IMG/VR virus record: IMGVR_UViG_3300020020_000095
Coordinates: 1 to 40,431 of that record
DNA from: a virus
Strand: one strand, 5' to 3'
DNA: 40,431 nt
The notes beneath the pieces are model-generated. The model searched no databases and was not told where the DNA came from. It saw nothing but the letters and a program-made list of their open reading frames with translations. Every line of letters begins with the position of its first letter. Positions within the stretch are counted from its first letter, which is position 1. Below, piece after piece: positions 15,060 to 24,210 of the stretch. The translations under genes and the position numbers were made by a program.

Positions 15060-17053
15060 TGGGCAAATCTATTAACAAGGCTCGGAACAAACTTGCGCTC
15101 TCCAAGCTGGATAGCCAGCGCGAGCTTATTTCTGAGGACTTGGATATTAGTCAGCTTGCGTTCATCACCCGCAAGCTGCCAACGATGCGATTTGATGAGT
15201 CTGTCACCAATGGAGAAGTGGTAAGGACTATTGAAGGTGCCTCTATCGTTGTTATGACGGTGAATGACCACTACGGCCTGATTAAGCGATCAGGTAGACT
15301 GGCACAGGCTGTTGATATCAAGATCGATGGACTCTGGTTCCGCTTGGTAAAGGTAAGAAAGCAGGGAGAGGACATTCAGCTAACGTTCGAGAACAGAGAG
15401 ATTGCTGTCCTACGTACCTATAACGAACGGCGCGTTATTGGATACGGCAAAATGCGACGCGCTAGGTTTATTCAAATTCTGGTGCAAGAAGTCAAGGAAT
15501 TTCGGATTCCATTTGAATGTCCTGACTTGAAGAAGCCCAAACAGGTTAAGGATAAACCTGAGAAAGCTAAGGAACGTGCGCCCGGTTTCGGGTTTGGTGA
15601 CTACCAAGAGCCTAAGTATGACGCGCCGGGCAAATTCGGACTGACTATCAAAGGACAGCAGGCATCTAGAAATCAGCTTGACAACCTTGAGCAGATGCTA
15701 GATGTTGGCCTAGGTATGCTGCTTAAGCGCAAGCTTCTGGTCTGCGCTGTTATGACCGTAATTCAGGAGTCCTCAGCTAACAATCTCCCCTTCGGTCATT
15801 CCTCGTCTGTAGGTATGTTCCAGGAGATTGATATTTGGGGCTCTGTCGCTGAACGTATGAATATTCCAAGAGCCTCCAAGCGGTTCTTCGATAAAGCTGT
15901 GGCGTATGACAGAGTCAATCCTTCCGCAGAGTATTGGGAAGTTTGTCAGGCAGCACAGCGTTCCGCATTTCCTAAGGCTTATGCTGCTCACAGGAAAGAA
16001 GCTGAGAGGATTGTTACAGCCTTTGGTGTCGCTGGTGGGGATCTTGGTACATCATCAGATGTTGCTGCTGCTAACTGGCAGGTTCCTATTGACGAGTCGG
16101 ATATCGACAAGTACCAATTCACTCGCGGTCGTTCTAAGATTCTCCCTGGTGGTAGGAGGGGATGGGAGAAGGAGGACTCTTGGGAGTGCATCCTTAGATT
16201 AGCTGCTGAGGTAAATTGGCGAGCCTTTGAGGTCAGTGGAACCGTCTACTTCACCACAGATACGCACCTATTCAAGAGTGCGCCTCGCATGAGAATCAGC
16301 GAGAATTCGGACGGAGTTGATTGGATTGACTTCGACTATGATATTGGCAAGAAGAATGCCGTCATTACTGTAACAGCGCGCTTGAATAGATGGGCTGCGC
16401 CACCGGGTACTATTATTGAAATCTTTGATTCTGGCCCTGCTAATGGTAGGTGGCTAATCACCGAGATTCGTAGATCGCTGTTCGATCCTAAAGCTACGAT
16501 CACTTGTAAGAAGCCTAGACCGAGACTGCCTGAACCTAAGAAGGAAGATATTACAGGGCTGTGGGACAATCAGGCAGATAGCAAGGAATACGTGCCATCG
16601 CCTGGATTTAGTGTTGACGCGCCTGGTAAACAGCCGACAGGGAAAACGCTACGTGATGCTGTACTAAACAGCGCACAGATCACGTTTACCAGAACATCGC
16701 AGAAGAACGATATTGTGATGGGTCTGGTTAATGACCAGCTTTTGCAATTCCTGTTGGCATTTACCGAGGCTGGATTCCCTGCCACGATCACGAGTCTTAG
16801 GAGTGATCACAGCAAGTACACCAGTGGTGGTCGAGTATCTGCACACTCAACTGGTAACGCTGTGGACATTGGAAATTACACAGATCGCACACAGGCTCGT
16901 ACTAGGCAGGCGATGAACTGGATTAGGTCTAATCAGGTAGTGTTGGGACTTAGTCAGCTCATTGGTCCCATTGATGAATTGGTAGTTCCTGTTGGACATT
17001 ACGATAGCAGTACTCTTGAGGGTCACGATGATCATCTACACGTTGGTTGGTAG
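15059..17053 (+). CDS. baseplate hub with transglycosylase-like and M15 peptidase-like domains
   Basis: The N-terminal ~150 residues and the middle (about 345-500) look like the T4 gp27-type hub. Residues 228-320 form a lysozyme-like insert with E237 (VIQESSANN) and SSVGMFQEID, as in phage transglycosylases. The C-terminal ~110 residues carry the M15 zinc peptidase pattern: SAHSTGNAVDIGNY and a terminal HDDHLHVGW. Such enzymes cut glycan and peptide of the cell wall so the tube can pass. Two lytic activities in one hub of 664 residues is an economical, Gram-positive-type design. Confidence 0.82.
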   Translation: MGKSINKARNKLALSKLDSQRELISEDLDISQLAFITRKLPTMRFDESVTNGEVVRTIEGASIVVMTVNDHYGLIKRSGRLAQAVDIKIDGLWFRLVKVRKQGEDIQLTFENREIAVLRTYNERRVIGYGKMRRARFIQILVQEVKEFRIPFECPDLKKPKQVKDKPEKAKERAPGFGFGDYQEPKYDAPGKFGLTIKGQQASRNQLDNLEQMLDVGLGMLLKRKLLVCAVMTVIQESSANNLPFGHSSSVGMFQEIDIWGSVAERMNIPRASKRFFDKAVAYDRVNPSAEYWEVCQAAQRSAFPKAYAAHRKEAERIVTAFGVAGGDLGTSSDVAAANWQVPIDESDIDKYQFTRGRSKILPGGRRGWEKEDSWECILRLAAEVNWRAFEVSGTVYFTTDTHLFKSAPRMRISENSDGVDWIDFDYDIGKKNAVITVTARLNRWAAPPGTIIEIFDSGPANGRWLITEIRRSLFDPKATITCKKPRPRLPEPKKEDITGLWDNQADSKEYVPSPGFSVDAPGKQPTGKTLRDAVLNSAQITFTRTSQKNDIVMGLVNDQLLQFLLAFTEAGFPATITSLRSDHSKYTSGGRVSAHSTGNAVDIGNYTDRTQARTRQAMNWIRSNQVVLGLSQLIGPIDELVVPVGHYDSSTLEGHDDHLHVGW

Positions 17054-17055
17054 CG

Positions 17056-17739
17056 ATGAGTGAACTTTACGAAGAAGCCCCTATAGAAAACACACTCGAT
17101 GGAGTTTGGCGAGGAACCATTGCAACCGACGCTGCAAACATGGACGACACTGTAGAAGTGCTTCTACGATCACATGATGGTAAGCATAGGTTTGGGCCGG
17201 CTCAGTGGGTTGCTAGAGGTAACACACTACCTGAACGTGGTAATCAATGTCTTGTGGTATTTGATGAAAAGTCCATGCCATACGTAGTTGCCTGGTGGCC
17301 CTTTGATCCTGGTGTTGCTGCGGGCAAGTGCCATGTTAGGCGTAATACTAATCAGGAGATTGAATCTGGAATTGCAGCAGCAGTTATATTTAATGTTCAA
17401 GTCACAGATGATTCCGATATGTGGGCACCAGCGCCGAATCCTACGAGAGTGTATATACCAACGAACGGGTGGCACGATATATTCGCCAATGTTAGATTTG
17501 AGGAACAAGTAGCTGGAAATTTCCGTCAATTATCTGTGGTAAAAAATAATGCCTCCTCGTTTGCTGTCGTTAATGCTTCACCCGCAGGTACAGTTCCCAC
17601 CGTACTGATGCTGTCTGTGCCACATCTGTTTGTAGCAGGAGATTACGTGGAGTTGTATGCTAATCAAGACTCTGGTTCTCCGCTGGATATCGTTTACGAC
17701 AACGATTACAGCATAGAATTTAAGGTGGTAGGTAGATAA
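17056..17739 (+). CDS. baseplate spike, OB-fold plus C1q-like tip
   Basis: I start at MSELYEEAP, an ATG just after the hub stop. Residues about 10-100 resemble the OB-fold of gp5/gpV spikes, with RGNTLPERGNQCLVVFDE and YVVAWWPFDP. Instead of a beta-helix needle, the last ~130 residues form a jelly-roll-like C1q/TNF domain (VYIPTNGWHDIFANVRFE, VAGDYVELYANQ). C1q-type tips usually trimerise and bind ligands. It overlaps the gp25-like gene by one base (TAATG). Confidence 0.7.
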   Translation: MSELYEEAPIENTLDGVWRGTIATDAANMDDTVEVLLRSHDGKHRFGPAQWVARGNTLPERGNQCLVVFDEKSMPYVVAWWPFDPGVAAGKCHVRRNTNQEIESGIAAAVIFNVQVTDDSDMWAPAPNPTRVYIPTNGWHDIFANVRFEEQVAGNFRQLSVVKNNASSFAVVNASPAGTVPTVLMLSVPHLFVAGDYVELYANQDSGSPLDIVYDNDYSIEFKVVGR

Positions 17740-18062
17740 TGCCTAAATACAACGCACCGCACATTTCGATCCCATTTCGCATTGACGGTGCTAATGGTGC
17801 TGTTGCTGCTGAACAGGATTCTGAACAAGAAATCATGGATTGCGTGGAAGTGGTACTCAGATATCCTCAGGGGCATAGACCTGAGAAGCCTGAGTTTGGT
17901 ATCCCCGATTTGACCTTCCACGAGCATCCAGATGAGCGTAGAATTCAGGAAGCTCTAGTTGTGTGGGAACCTAGGATTGAGATGGCAGTGAGTCAGCCAG
18001 TAGTAGATATAGTTGATGAGCTGCTTCAGAGGATCAGAATAGAGAGGGACACCAATGAGTGA
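17739..18062 (+). CDS. baseplate wedge protein, gp25/gpW-like
   Basis: The 107-residue protein has the gp25 core: ISIPFRID near the start, then EQEIMDCVEVVLRYPQGHRP and FGIPDLTF, and a C-terminal helix VVDIVDELLQRIRIE. It links the baseplate wedges to the sheath and starts sheath assembly. It overlaps baseplate J by 8 bases. Length is as expected. Confidence 0.88.
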   Translation: MPKYNAPHISIPFRIDGANGAVAAEQDSEQEIMDCVEVVLRYPQGHRPEKPEFGIPDLTFHEHPDERRIQEALVVWEPRIEMAVSQPVVDIVDELLQRIRIERDTNE

Positions 18063-19428
18063 ACAGTATATTGAAGTACCGATCGAGACTGATCCTGCAA
18101 TTCTAGAACAGGATAGTTTCGATTATTTTCAGGCGGTATTTCCCGAGTGGGTGCCTAACGATGCTAATGTAGAAACCATCCTAATTGAGGCTGTCGCTAA
18201 AATGACGGCGGAAGCTAGAGACGTTGCGAGCGCAGTTCCCACAGATATTTTCAGATACTTTGGCGCTCTCGTAGGGATTGAAGTACAGGAGGCTACATTT
18301 GCGGTTGGGACTACTGATTGGGTTATGATTGATAACCAGGGATACACCATCCCTGCGGGTACTCAAATTGGGATTGAAGTAACGGGAGATTTGACTGTCC
18401 CATTTGAGACTATCGAAGATGTGGTGATCCCTGAGGGTTTTACGGATGCCGATGGTGTTCAGATTAGAGCTATCGAAGAAGGCGCAGACGCTTCAGGTAT
18501 CTCTGGCCCGGTATCTCTGATTGATACTCTTGACTTCGTAAGTACGATTACGCTGGTTGCGGTAACGTCCGGTGGAGAAGATGCAGAAGATGATGATGAG
18601 TATTTGAATAGGCTCAGGACTCGATTGCAACTACTCGCGCCTAGACCCATTCTAGCCAGAGATTTTGCTATCTTCGCTCAGGACATTGGGGAAGTGGAGA
18701 GAGCCGTAGGAATCGACAACTATTTACCTACGGTTACGAACTTTACTGGCAACGTGACAAGCGGCTCTCCGACTGTTGTCTCACTTTCCAGCTTCAATGG
18801 TATTACCGTTGGATCATGGATTCAGGGTGCCAATATTCCATACGGTAGTACAGTCGTTTCAATTATTCCAGGAACCTCGATCACTCTTAGCAAGAACGCT
18901 ACAGGCACTAATGGTGGCAACTCGATGACTTCTACGGGAGTCTATGGACAGGAACGAGCCGTTACTGTGTCGGTGGTTGATGAGGACGGTTTGGCTTTGA
19001 GTGCTCCAATTAAGGATGAGGTTGATGCTTACTTGGAAGATGCCAGAGAGTTGAACTTTATCGTTGAGGTCATTGACCCTGTATATACAGCGGTTGATGT
19101 GAACTTTGTTGGGAAAGCTGTAGCAGGGTGGGACCCTGAAGATGTAGAAACAAGAGCTGAGGAAGCAGTTGCTGCTTATCTATCTCCGGCCAATTGGGGT
19201 TTGCCACGTGAAACTGGAGACGTACCTTTCTCTCCGCAATGGATTAACCAGACAGTAATTAGATATCTAGAGCTAGCACAGGTCATTAACAATGTAAGTG
19301 GGATGGATTACATTACAGCGTTGACATTCAGACGCGGTGCGGACGCTTTCGCCACTACAGATATTACGTTGGCGGGAGCAATTCCGATGCCTACTGCTGG
19401 GAGTGTCACAGGAGATATTACACTTTAA
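18055..19428 (+). CDS. baseplate J-like protein
   Basis: Baseplate J forms the wedge ring that triggers contraction. The 457-residue product has the family core including PAGTQIGIEVTGDLTVPFET, EEGADASGISGP and TSGGEDAEDDDEYLNRLRTR. An extra module of about 70 residues (226-296) interrupts it: a Thr/Ser/Gly-rich beta unit with SGSPTVVSLSSFNGITVGSW. Similar small modules occur in unrelated phage structural proteins. The core resumes with ERAVTVSVVDEDG. It ends at TAATG shared with tail protein I. Confidence 0.88.
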   Translation: MSEQYIEVPIETDPAILEQDSFDYFQAVFPEWVPNDANVETILIEAVAKMTAEARDVASAVPTDIFRYFGALVGIEVQEATFAVGTTDWVMIDNQGYTIPAGTQIGIEVTGDLTVPFETIEDVVIPEGFTDADGVQIRAIEEGADASGISGPVSLIDTLDFVSTITLVAVTSGGEDAEDDDEYLNRLRTRLQLLAPRPILARDFAIFAQDIGEVERAVGIDNYLPTVTNFTGNVTSGSPTVVSLSSFNGITVGSWIQGANIPYGSTVVSIIPGTSITLSKNATGTNGGNSMTSTGVYGQERAVTVSVVDEDGLALSAPIKDEVDAYLEDARELNFIVEVIDPVYTAVDVNFVGKAVAGWDPEDVETRAEEAVAAYLSPANWGLPRETGDVPFSPQWINQTVIRYLELAQVINNVSGMDYITALTFRRGADAFATTDITLAGAIPMPTAGSVTGDITL

Positions 19429-21209
19429 TGGCTGTTCCAATTACTAGTCCAGTAGCAGAAGAACTCTACGAGATTATGTCCCCGTTGGCGTATACCGACG
19501 CCAGTTTAGGCCATCCGCTTCTGGCCTTCTGCTAATCTCTTGCAGGTCCACTTCAAGAAGTATGGGAATTGATCGGTAAGTATCCTATTGCTAGTAGAGA
19601 AATAGATAACTGGTTTGCCATCGGGAGTTTTGAGGGTGATGCAGCTGATTGGGGTCCTTATCAGAATGGAGTGAACGGCACAGTTACTCTGACCGATGAG
19701 ATTGATGCTCATAGCGGAGAAAAGGTAGCAAAGGTAGTTGCTACTACTGGCACTAGCGGTGATCTTGGTGTGGTCACTGTCTTGGACGCGGCTATGCCCG
19801 TTGTAGCTGGAGAACAATGGGCCGTAGCTAGCTACTCTAAGGCAGGAACAACACCTAGACAATTTTGGGTTATCGCAGCTTTTTACAACATCAACAATAC
19901 TCATATAACTTCTATAGGCGGCGCTCAGATTATGAATAACACGGAGGATTGGACGAGGTCGCCTATTTTGAATCTAACGGTTCCAGCTCTTGCAGTAAAG
20001 ATGACACTCTATGCGGTGTTTGAAGATCCCATTCAAGGAGAAGCCAACTACGTTGATTCCTTTATAGTCCGTAAAGGCGTAGGATTCCCCAGTGAAGAAT
20101 ATGTGGATGGTGATTTCCCTGGCTACGAGTGGGAGGGTGAACCTCATCTCTCTAGAACCATTAAACATCTTGCACAAGATCCGCCGCCAGAAGATTACGT
20201 TCCGTGGTCTAATCTTCTAAATATTGACAAAACACCTTACAAGGCATTGCCTTGGCTTGGCCAATTGGTGGGAGTTTCAACACCCTCACCGCTAACGGGA
20301 GAATCTACCATTGACCATGAGGCCAGGATTAGATCGCTAGTCAGAGATACGCCTGGATTTAGACGCGGCTCCCCCGCTGCTATGAGAGGAGCAATTCAAC
20401 CATACTTAACGGGGACTAAAACTGTTATTCTACGCGAGCGGAGTGGAGGCGCAGCCTATCAACTCCAAGTCCTAACACGTAGAAATGAAACACCGACACA
20501 AGATTGGGAAGCTACTAATTTAATCACTCATAGTAGTCTAGAAGTTGGCTTAGGTAGTCACAGTGCAATCAATGGAGCTACATTAGGTCACAATGGCATT
20601 CCTAACATTCCAGTAGCTCACGGAGTTATGGGCGTGGTAGTTTCATGTCCTCAAGGCGGAACTCATTCTGGCTTGAAATTTAATGGTGAACCTATAGTCA
20701 TTGATCCTGGTGAATTCTACACATTGCAAGCCAATGTTCAAATGGCTCCTGGTAGAGAATGGTATTTCTACGTTGACCATTTGTTGGGTGCTGGTGTTGT
20801 TCAAACATCAACAGCAACATTTACCGCAGACGGCACTTTGCAATTTAAGGCTTTTACGTTCCAAGTTGATCCAAGTGCTGATCAAGTGGTTGCGTATATT
20901 CTTCGTACTCCGGCGGATTCAGCTTCTGGGGGTACACAGAATATTATATGGGATGCAGCACAGCTAGAAAAGAATCCAGCACCAACGCCGTATATTTATA
21001 CGGAGGACAATCCCGTAAGTAGACCAGCTGGATTTGGTAGTGTAGGTCGAGCGATGATTAGCCAGAAGCCCGGTGGGATCGTTATCACATATGCCATTCT
21101 TGATGGTAATGATTACCAGTTGCTCTTTGAGAATCACGCAGATTATCAAGATGTATTTACAGATTATACAACCTATGAGGGCGTGTTTACAGATACGCCA
21201 GGAACGTAA
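19428..21209 (+). CDS. tail protein I with two CBM-like inserts, interrupted by in-frame TAA
   Basis: From the ATG that overlaps the baseplate J stop, codons 1-35 read MAVPITSPVAEELYEIM...HPLLAFC, then TAA, and the same frame continues SLAGPLQEVWELIGKYP for 558 more codons. Joined, this is a continuous tail protein I N-terminus; the stop replaces one residue. No ribosome binding site precedes the TTG at 19569. Two carbohydrate-binding-like modules are inserted, about codons 62-242 (ending YVDGDFPGYEWEGEPH) and 362-527 (ending TPYIYTEDN). The core between them has PYKALPWLGQLVGV and FRRGSPAAMRGAIQPYL. It connects wedges to fibres and may bind host glycans. Confidence 0.72.
19533..19535 (+). 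other. in-frame TAA in tail protein I
   Basis: The codon lies between TGC and TCT with open reading frame on both sides and no gap in the family pattern LL-x-F/Y-x-x-x-L. TAA differs from CAA (Gln), GAA and AAA by one base. Readthrough, a population variant, a true nonsense mutation or a sequencing error would all look like this. Confidence 0.8.
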
Positions 21210-21223
21210 AGGAGGTGAAGTAA

Positions 21224-22462
21224 TTGTCGAGACTTACAAGTACAAGGTTTGGAATCTCTTATCCCAATCCTGCTACTAGAGATGAGCCTGCTGATGTACC
21301 GTCTGATCTTCAACTACTCGTTTTTGGTATCGAAGGTCAAGCAACTAGATATTCGCAGGGACTATTCTCAGCTAGACCGGCGGCTGGTAAGATTGGTAGT
21401 TTCTACTACGCTACTGATCAAACATTGATTTACTATGACACCGGAGCAGCATGGATTACGATTGGTCCTCCTGCCGCTGGTTCTATTGGCCCTACTCAGC
21501 TAGCTAATGACGCGGTACAAACTGTTCATATCGCTTCTGGAGCCGTAGGCGCCGATGAAATCGCAACGGACGCAGTTGGCACAAGTGAGATTGCTCCAGG
21601 CGCCGTGTCAGATGTTGAAGTAGCTGCTGCTAATAAAGACGGAGCTAGCGGTACGTATTCGATGCGTCGTCTTGGTACCTCAGCTGGAATGGCGGCTGCG
21701 GGTACTCATGCAGCACAACATGCTCTAGCTGGTGCTGATCCTCTACCTGCGAATTCTGTAGGAGCTTCACAAATTCAGGATGATACAGTGGGCCTTGCAG
21801 AGTTGACTGCTGCTGTAGAGGAAAGGCTATTCCAGCCTGGATTCCCGATTCCTTGGCCATATGCAGAAGCGAGTATTCCTACTGGTTTCGCTGCTATGTA
21901 TGGGCAAGCAATCTCAAGAGCATCTAATCCCGTTATGCACGCTGCCGCCGCTGCTGCTAGTTATCCTCACGGAAATGGTGACGGTTCTACTACGTTTAAT
22001 GTCATGGATACGAGAGGACGTTCGCTATTCGGTAAGGATGACACAGGCGGTACAGCCGCCAACAGAATCACGTCCACGTATAACGGCACTACTCTAGGTG
22101 GAGTATTCGGTACGCAGGAGGTTACGCTTACACTTGCTCAGACGCCTGTTCACTCGCATACGGTAAACTCACACAATCACGGTGGAGTTGTTACTACAGT
22201 CGGTGACCATGACCATGCCCATCCCATTTCGGTAGGCGTAGCGAATTTCGCATCAAGCTGGACTCCTGTAGGTGGTAATGCGATGTACGGTTTCGAGGGA
22301 GGAAGCATCACAATTTGGGGATGGCCCTACACTTGGCCTAGTGGTTCACACAATCACGGTATTCCATCGGAAGCACCTGGCACGAACTCACAAGGTAGCG
22401 GTGGAGCGCATCCTAACCTCCCACCAGGTATTATCGTGAACTGGATTTGTAGACTCGGATAA
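21224..22462 (+). CDS. tail fibre with collar domain
   Basis: The 412-residue product has a short N-terminal adaptor region, then a stalk of imperfect repeats (QLANDAVQTVHIASGAVGAD, EIATDAVGTSEIAPGAVSD) and a C-terminal tail-collar domain as in T4 gp12. There PWPYAEASIPTGFAAMYGQA starts the domain, HSHTVNSHNH and DHDHAHP supply metal-binding histidines, and HPNLPPGIIVNWICRLG ends it. It probably binds the host surface. TTG start after GGAGGTGAAGTAA. Confidence 0.85.
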   Translation: MSRLTSTRFGISYPNPATRDEPADVPSDLQLLVFGIEGQATRYSQGLFSARPAAGKIGSFYYATDQTLIYYDTGAAWITIGPPAAGSIGPTQLANDAVQTVHIASGAVGADEIATDAVGTSEIAPGAVSDVEVAAANKDGASGTYSMRRLGTSAGMAAAGTHAAQHALAGADPLPANSVGASQIQDDTVGLAELTAAVEERLFQPGFPIPWPYAEASIPTGFAAMYGQAISRASNPVMHAAAAAASYPHGNGDGSTTFNVMDTRGRSLFGKDDTGGTAANRITSTYNGTTLGGVFGTQEVTLTLAQTPVHSHTVNSHNHGGVVTTVGDHDHAHPISVGVANFASSWTPVGGNAMYGFEGGSITIWGWPYTWPSGSHNHGIPSEAPGTNSQGSGGAHPNLPPGIIVNWICRLG

Positions 22463-22473
22463 GGAGAGAGAAG

Positions 22474-22851
22474 ATGTTTACATGGAAAACTAAGGTGGTT
22501 TTTCACGACGGACAGGAAGCGACAGTATATTCCGTGTCCCGTCCGTTTGTGCAAACAGTCGGTACGGAACTATCAGCTATGTTGAGAATTTCGAGCTATG
22601 ATGGAGAAATGTGGTTCCCATTCCCGGCTAAGACAGTTGAGGTCGAGGAAGTCAATAAAGAAGGAATTCTTGAAATTTTCCACGAGAAAGATATTACTCA
22701 GATCACTCAGAAAGCTTTTGAGTTCAAAGAGTCGGACAACGTAGACGATCACGTTCTGGGAGATATCATTCTACAAGCTGTGAAGTATTACCAAGTAGCT
22801 GCTGAAGTTATGGAACAGGAGGTGAGTGCGAGTGAAGCAGGTAAGGAATAA
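22474..22851 (+). CDS. hypothetical protein, 125 aa
   Basis: The ATG follows AAGGAGAGAG directly after the fibre gene. The protein is acidic, with a strand-rich first half (WKTKVVFHDGQEATVYSV) and a helical end. No domain recognised. Position between fibre and lysin could suit a fibre chaperone or a small baseplate part; neither can be shown. Confidence 0.65.
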   Translation: MFTWKTKVVFHDGQEATVYSVSRPFVQTVGTELSAMLRISSYDGEMWFPFPAKTVEVEEVNKEGILEIFHEKDITQITQKAFEFKESDNVDDHVLGDIILQAVKYYQVAAEVMEQEVSASEAGKE

Positions 22852-23134
22852 AATGTCCGTTGAAGCTCATGAAGCTGCAAAGACCGCGGCAGACAATGTA
22901 AGGAAGATGGCCGAACAGCAGATTGAAGAAGCTGAAGCCAGAGTCGCGGCTACGGAACCTCTTGTCTACACTGTGGAGGAAGTTACAAACGAAAAGGGAA
23001 AGACTGTCGATACAGGTATGGGCGCGGAAGCCAGAGCTGAAAAAGGAATGTTCATCCTAAAGCGGAAGGGTGCTAAAGAAGCATTTATTCTGCCCCCCGA
23101 TCAGATGCAACACTTTGAGGAGGTAAGTAGTTAA
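22832..23134 (+). CDS. helical hypothetical protein, about 100 aa
   Basis: AGGAGG lies 9 bases before a GTG at 22832, which I take as start; an ATG at 22853 with GGTAAGGAA is the alternative. Residues about 10-40 form a long Ala/Glu-rich amphipathic helix (coiled-coil-like), followed by VYTVEEVTNEKGKTVD and a C-terminal FILPPDQMQHF. Unknown family. It overlaps the previous gene by 20 bases and precedes the lysin. Confidence 0.6.
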   Translation: MKQVRNKMSVEAHEAAKTAADNVRKMAEQQIEEAEARVAATEPLVYTVEEVTNEKGKTVDTGMGAEARAEKGMFILKRKGAKEAFILPPDQMQHFEEVSS

Positions 23135-23135
23135 A

Positions 23136-24119
23136 ATGGAGTATTGGGAGAGAGACTACGTTTATGATGTTGGAGTAGCTCCCCAACTGAACTTCCCACG
23201 TCCACTTTATCCACCTGATAGTCCTGTGGGTGGTTCTGTTCCTGGCCCGGACGTTAAAGCGTACAAGAGAATTGCGTGGCATCTAGGCCGTTGGGCAACT
23301 GTTGATGGAGTGCCTATGGCTACCCCATCATTCAGTGAGGAATACACCAACGCATTCGCTCATGGTGAAACGAATGTAGGCAAGTCTGGTATTGAGGGAA
23401 TCCAGAGACAGGCCAACATCGCTGGTGCTAATGGAGCAATCGGCCAGCGTACCTTCAACGTGATGATCTACGCTAGAATTCCAGACGGGCTACCTAATGC
23501 TGGTAAGTTCCCACTAGCTATTGATGCCGTTGCTAAAGAGCTTCTGGAAGATGCGTACCAAAATTTCGGACTTGAGGATATTGTCACGCCACCGCCGGTA
23601 TCCTCGACTTCTAAACGTCAGGTGGCTCTCGCACACTTGGAAAGGAGAGTAGGTTACACGGAACAACCGTGGGGATCTAATACAGACACTAGATCCGATG
23701 GAATCAAGACGGCACAGGTACACACAGCACAGGGTGGAACGTGGTTAATCGGAAAGCCCTGGTGTGGGTGTTGGTGCTACTACGCTCTGGAATCTGCGGG
23801 AGTGGAAGGAATTGACAGTTCACTCGCAAGTGTGGCTTTAATCGAAGAGAACGCGAAAGCAGGTAGGAAATGCTTTACGAGTTGGACACTAGATCGCTCG
23901 AAAGTAAAACCCGGCGATCTAGTTGTGATCGGAGGGTACGGAGTACACGTAGAGACTGTAAGAGGAAAGCCACTAGCAGATGGGAGTGTGCCAACTTATG
24001 GGGGAAATACATCAGCAGGCATTGCGGGATCGCAATCTAACGGAGGCGGAGCCTACAGAAGAGTCAGGTTCCCAAGCGAAGTCAGAGGGTTCGCCACAGT
24101 CAGATATCCTGGCGAATAG
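23136..24119 (+). CDS. endolysin, PG-binding-like plus CHAP domain
   Basis: The 327-residue enzyme would open the cell wall at lysis. Residues about 36-115 resemble a PG_binding_1 domain (ending GANGAIGQRTFNVM). Residues about 160-327 form a CHAP amidase/endopeptidase: nucleophile C210 in GKPWCGCWCYY, H271 in GGYGVHVET and N291 in TYGGNTS. There is no signal peptide, so it needs a holin. The ATG follows GAGGTAAGTAG. The following small membrane genes complete a lysis region. Confidence 0.85.
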   Translation: MEYWERDYVYDVGVAPQLNFPRPLYPPDSPVGGSVPGPDVKAYKRIAWHLGRWATVDGVPMATPSFSEEYTNAFAHGETNVGKSGIEGIQRQANIAGANGAIGQRTFNVMIYARIPDGLPNAGKFPLAIDAVAKELLEDAYQNFGLEDIVTPPPVSSTSKRQVALAHLERRVGYTEQPWGSNTDTRSDGIKTAQVHTAQGGTWLIGKPWCGCWCYYALESAGVEGIDSSLASVALIEENAKAGRKCFTSWTLDRSKVKPGDLVVIGGYGVHVETVRGKPLADGSVPTYGGNTSAGIAGSQSNGGGAYRRVRFPSEVRGFATVRYPGE

Positions 24120-24207
24120 AGTACCCAATTGGGAGAATGAGCCTGCGTCCGATAGCATGATGGATAATGAGACTTTGGAGCGCATTAAAGCCGAGACAGA
24201 AGAGTAG
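23998..24207 (+). CDS. small acidic ORF overlapping the lysin
   Basis: A 69-codon frame begins at an ATG inside the lysin 3' end and continues 88 bases beyond its stop. The product is Glu/Ser-rich and ends NETLERIKAETEE, likely disordered then helical. GGGAG lies somewhat far upstream. Something should occupy 24120-24210, but a shorter frame starting MMDNETLERI would also do. Function unknown. Confidence 0.4.
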   Translation: MGEIHQQALRDRNLTEAEPTEESGSQAKSEGSPQSDILANRVPNWENEPASDSMMDNETLERIKAETEE

Positions 24208-24210
24208 AAC

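Noticed and set aside
19426-21209. Idea that this phage reassigns TAA to an amino acid
   Set aside because: TAA ends many genes here at correct lengths (for example the capsid, decoration and spike genes), so a general change of code does not fit.
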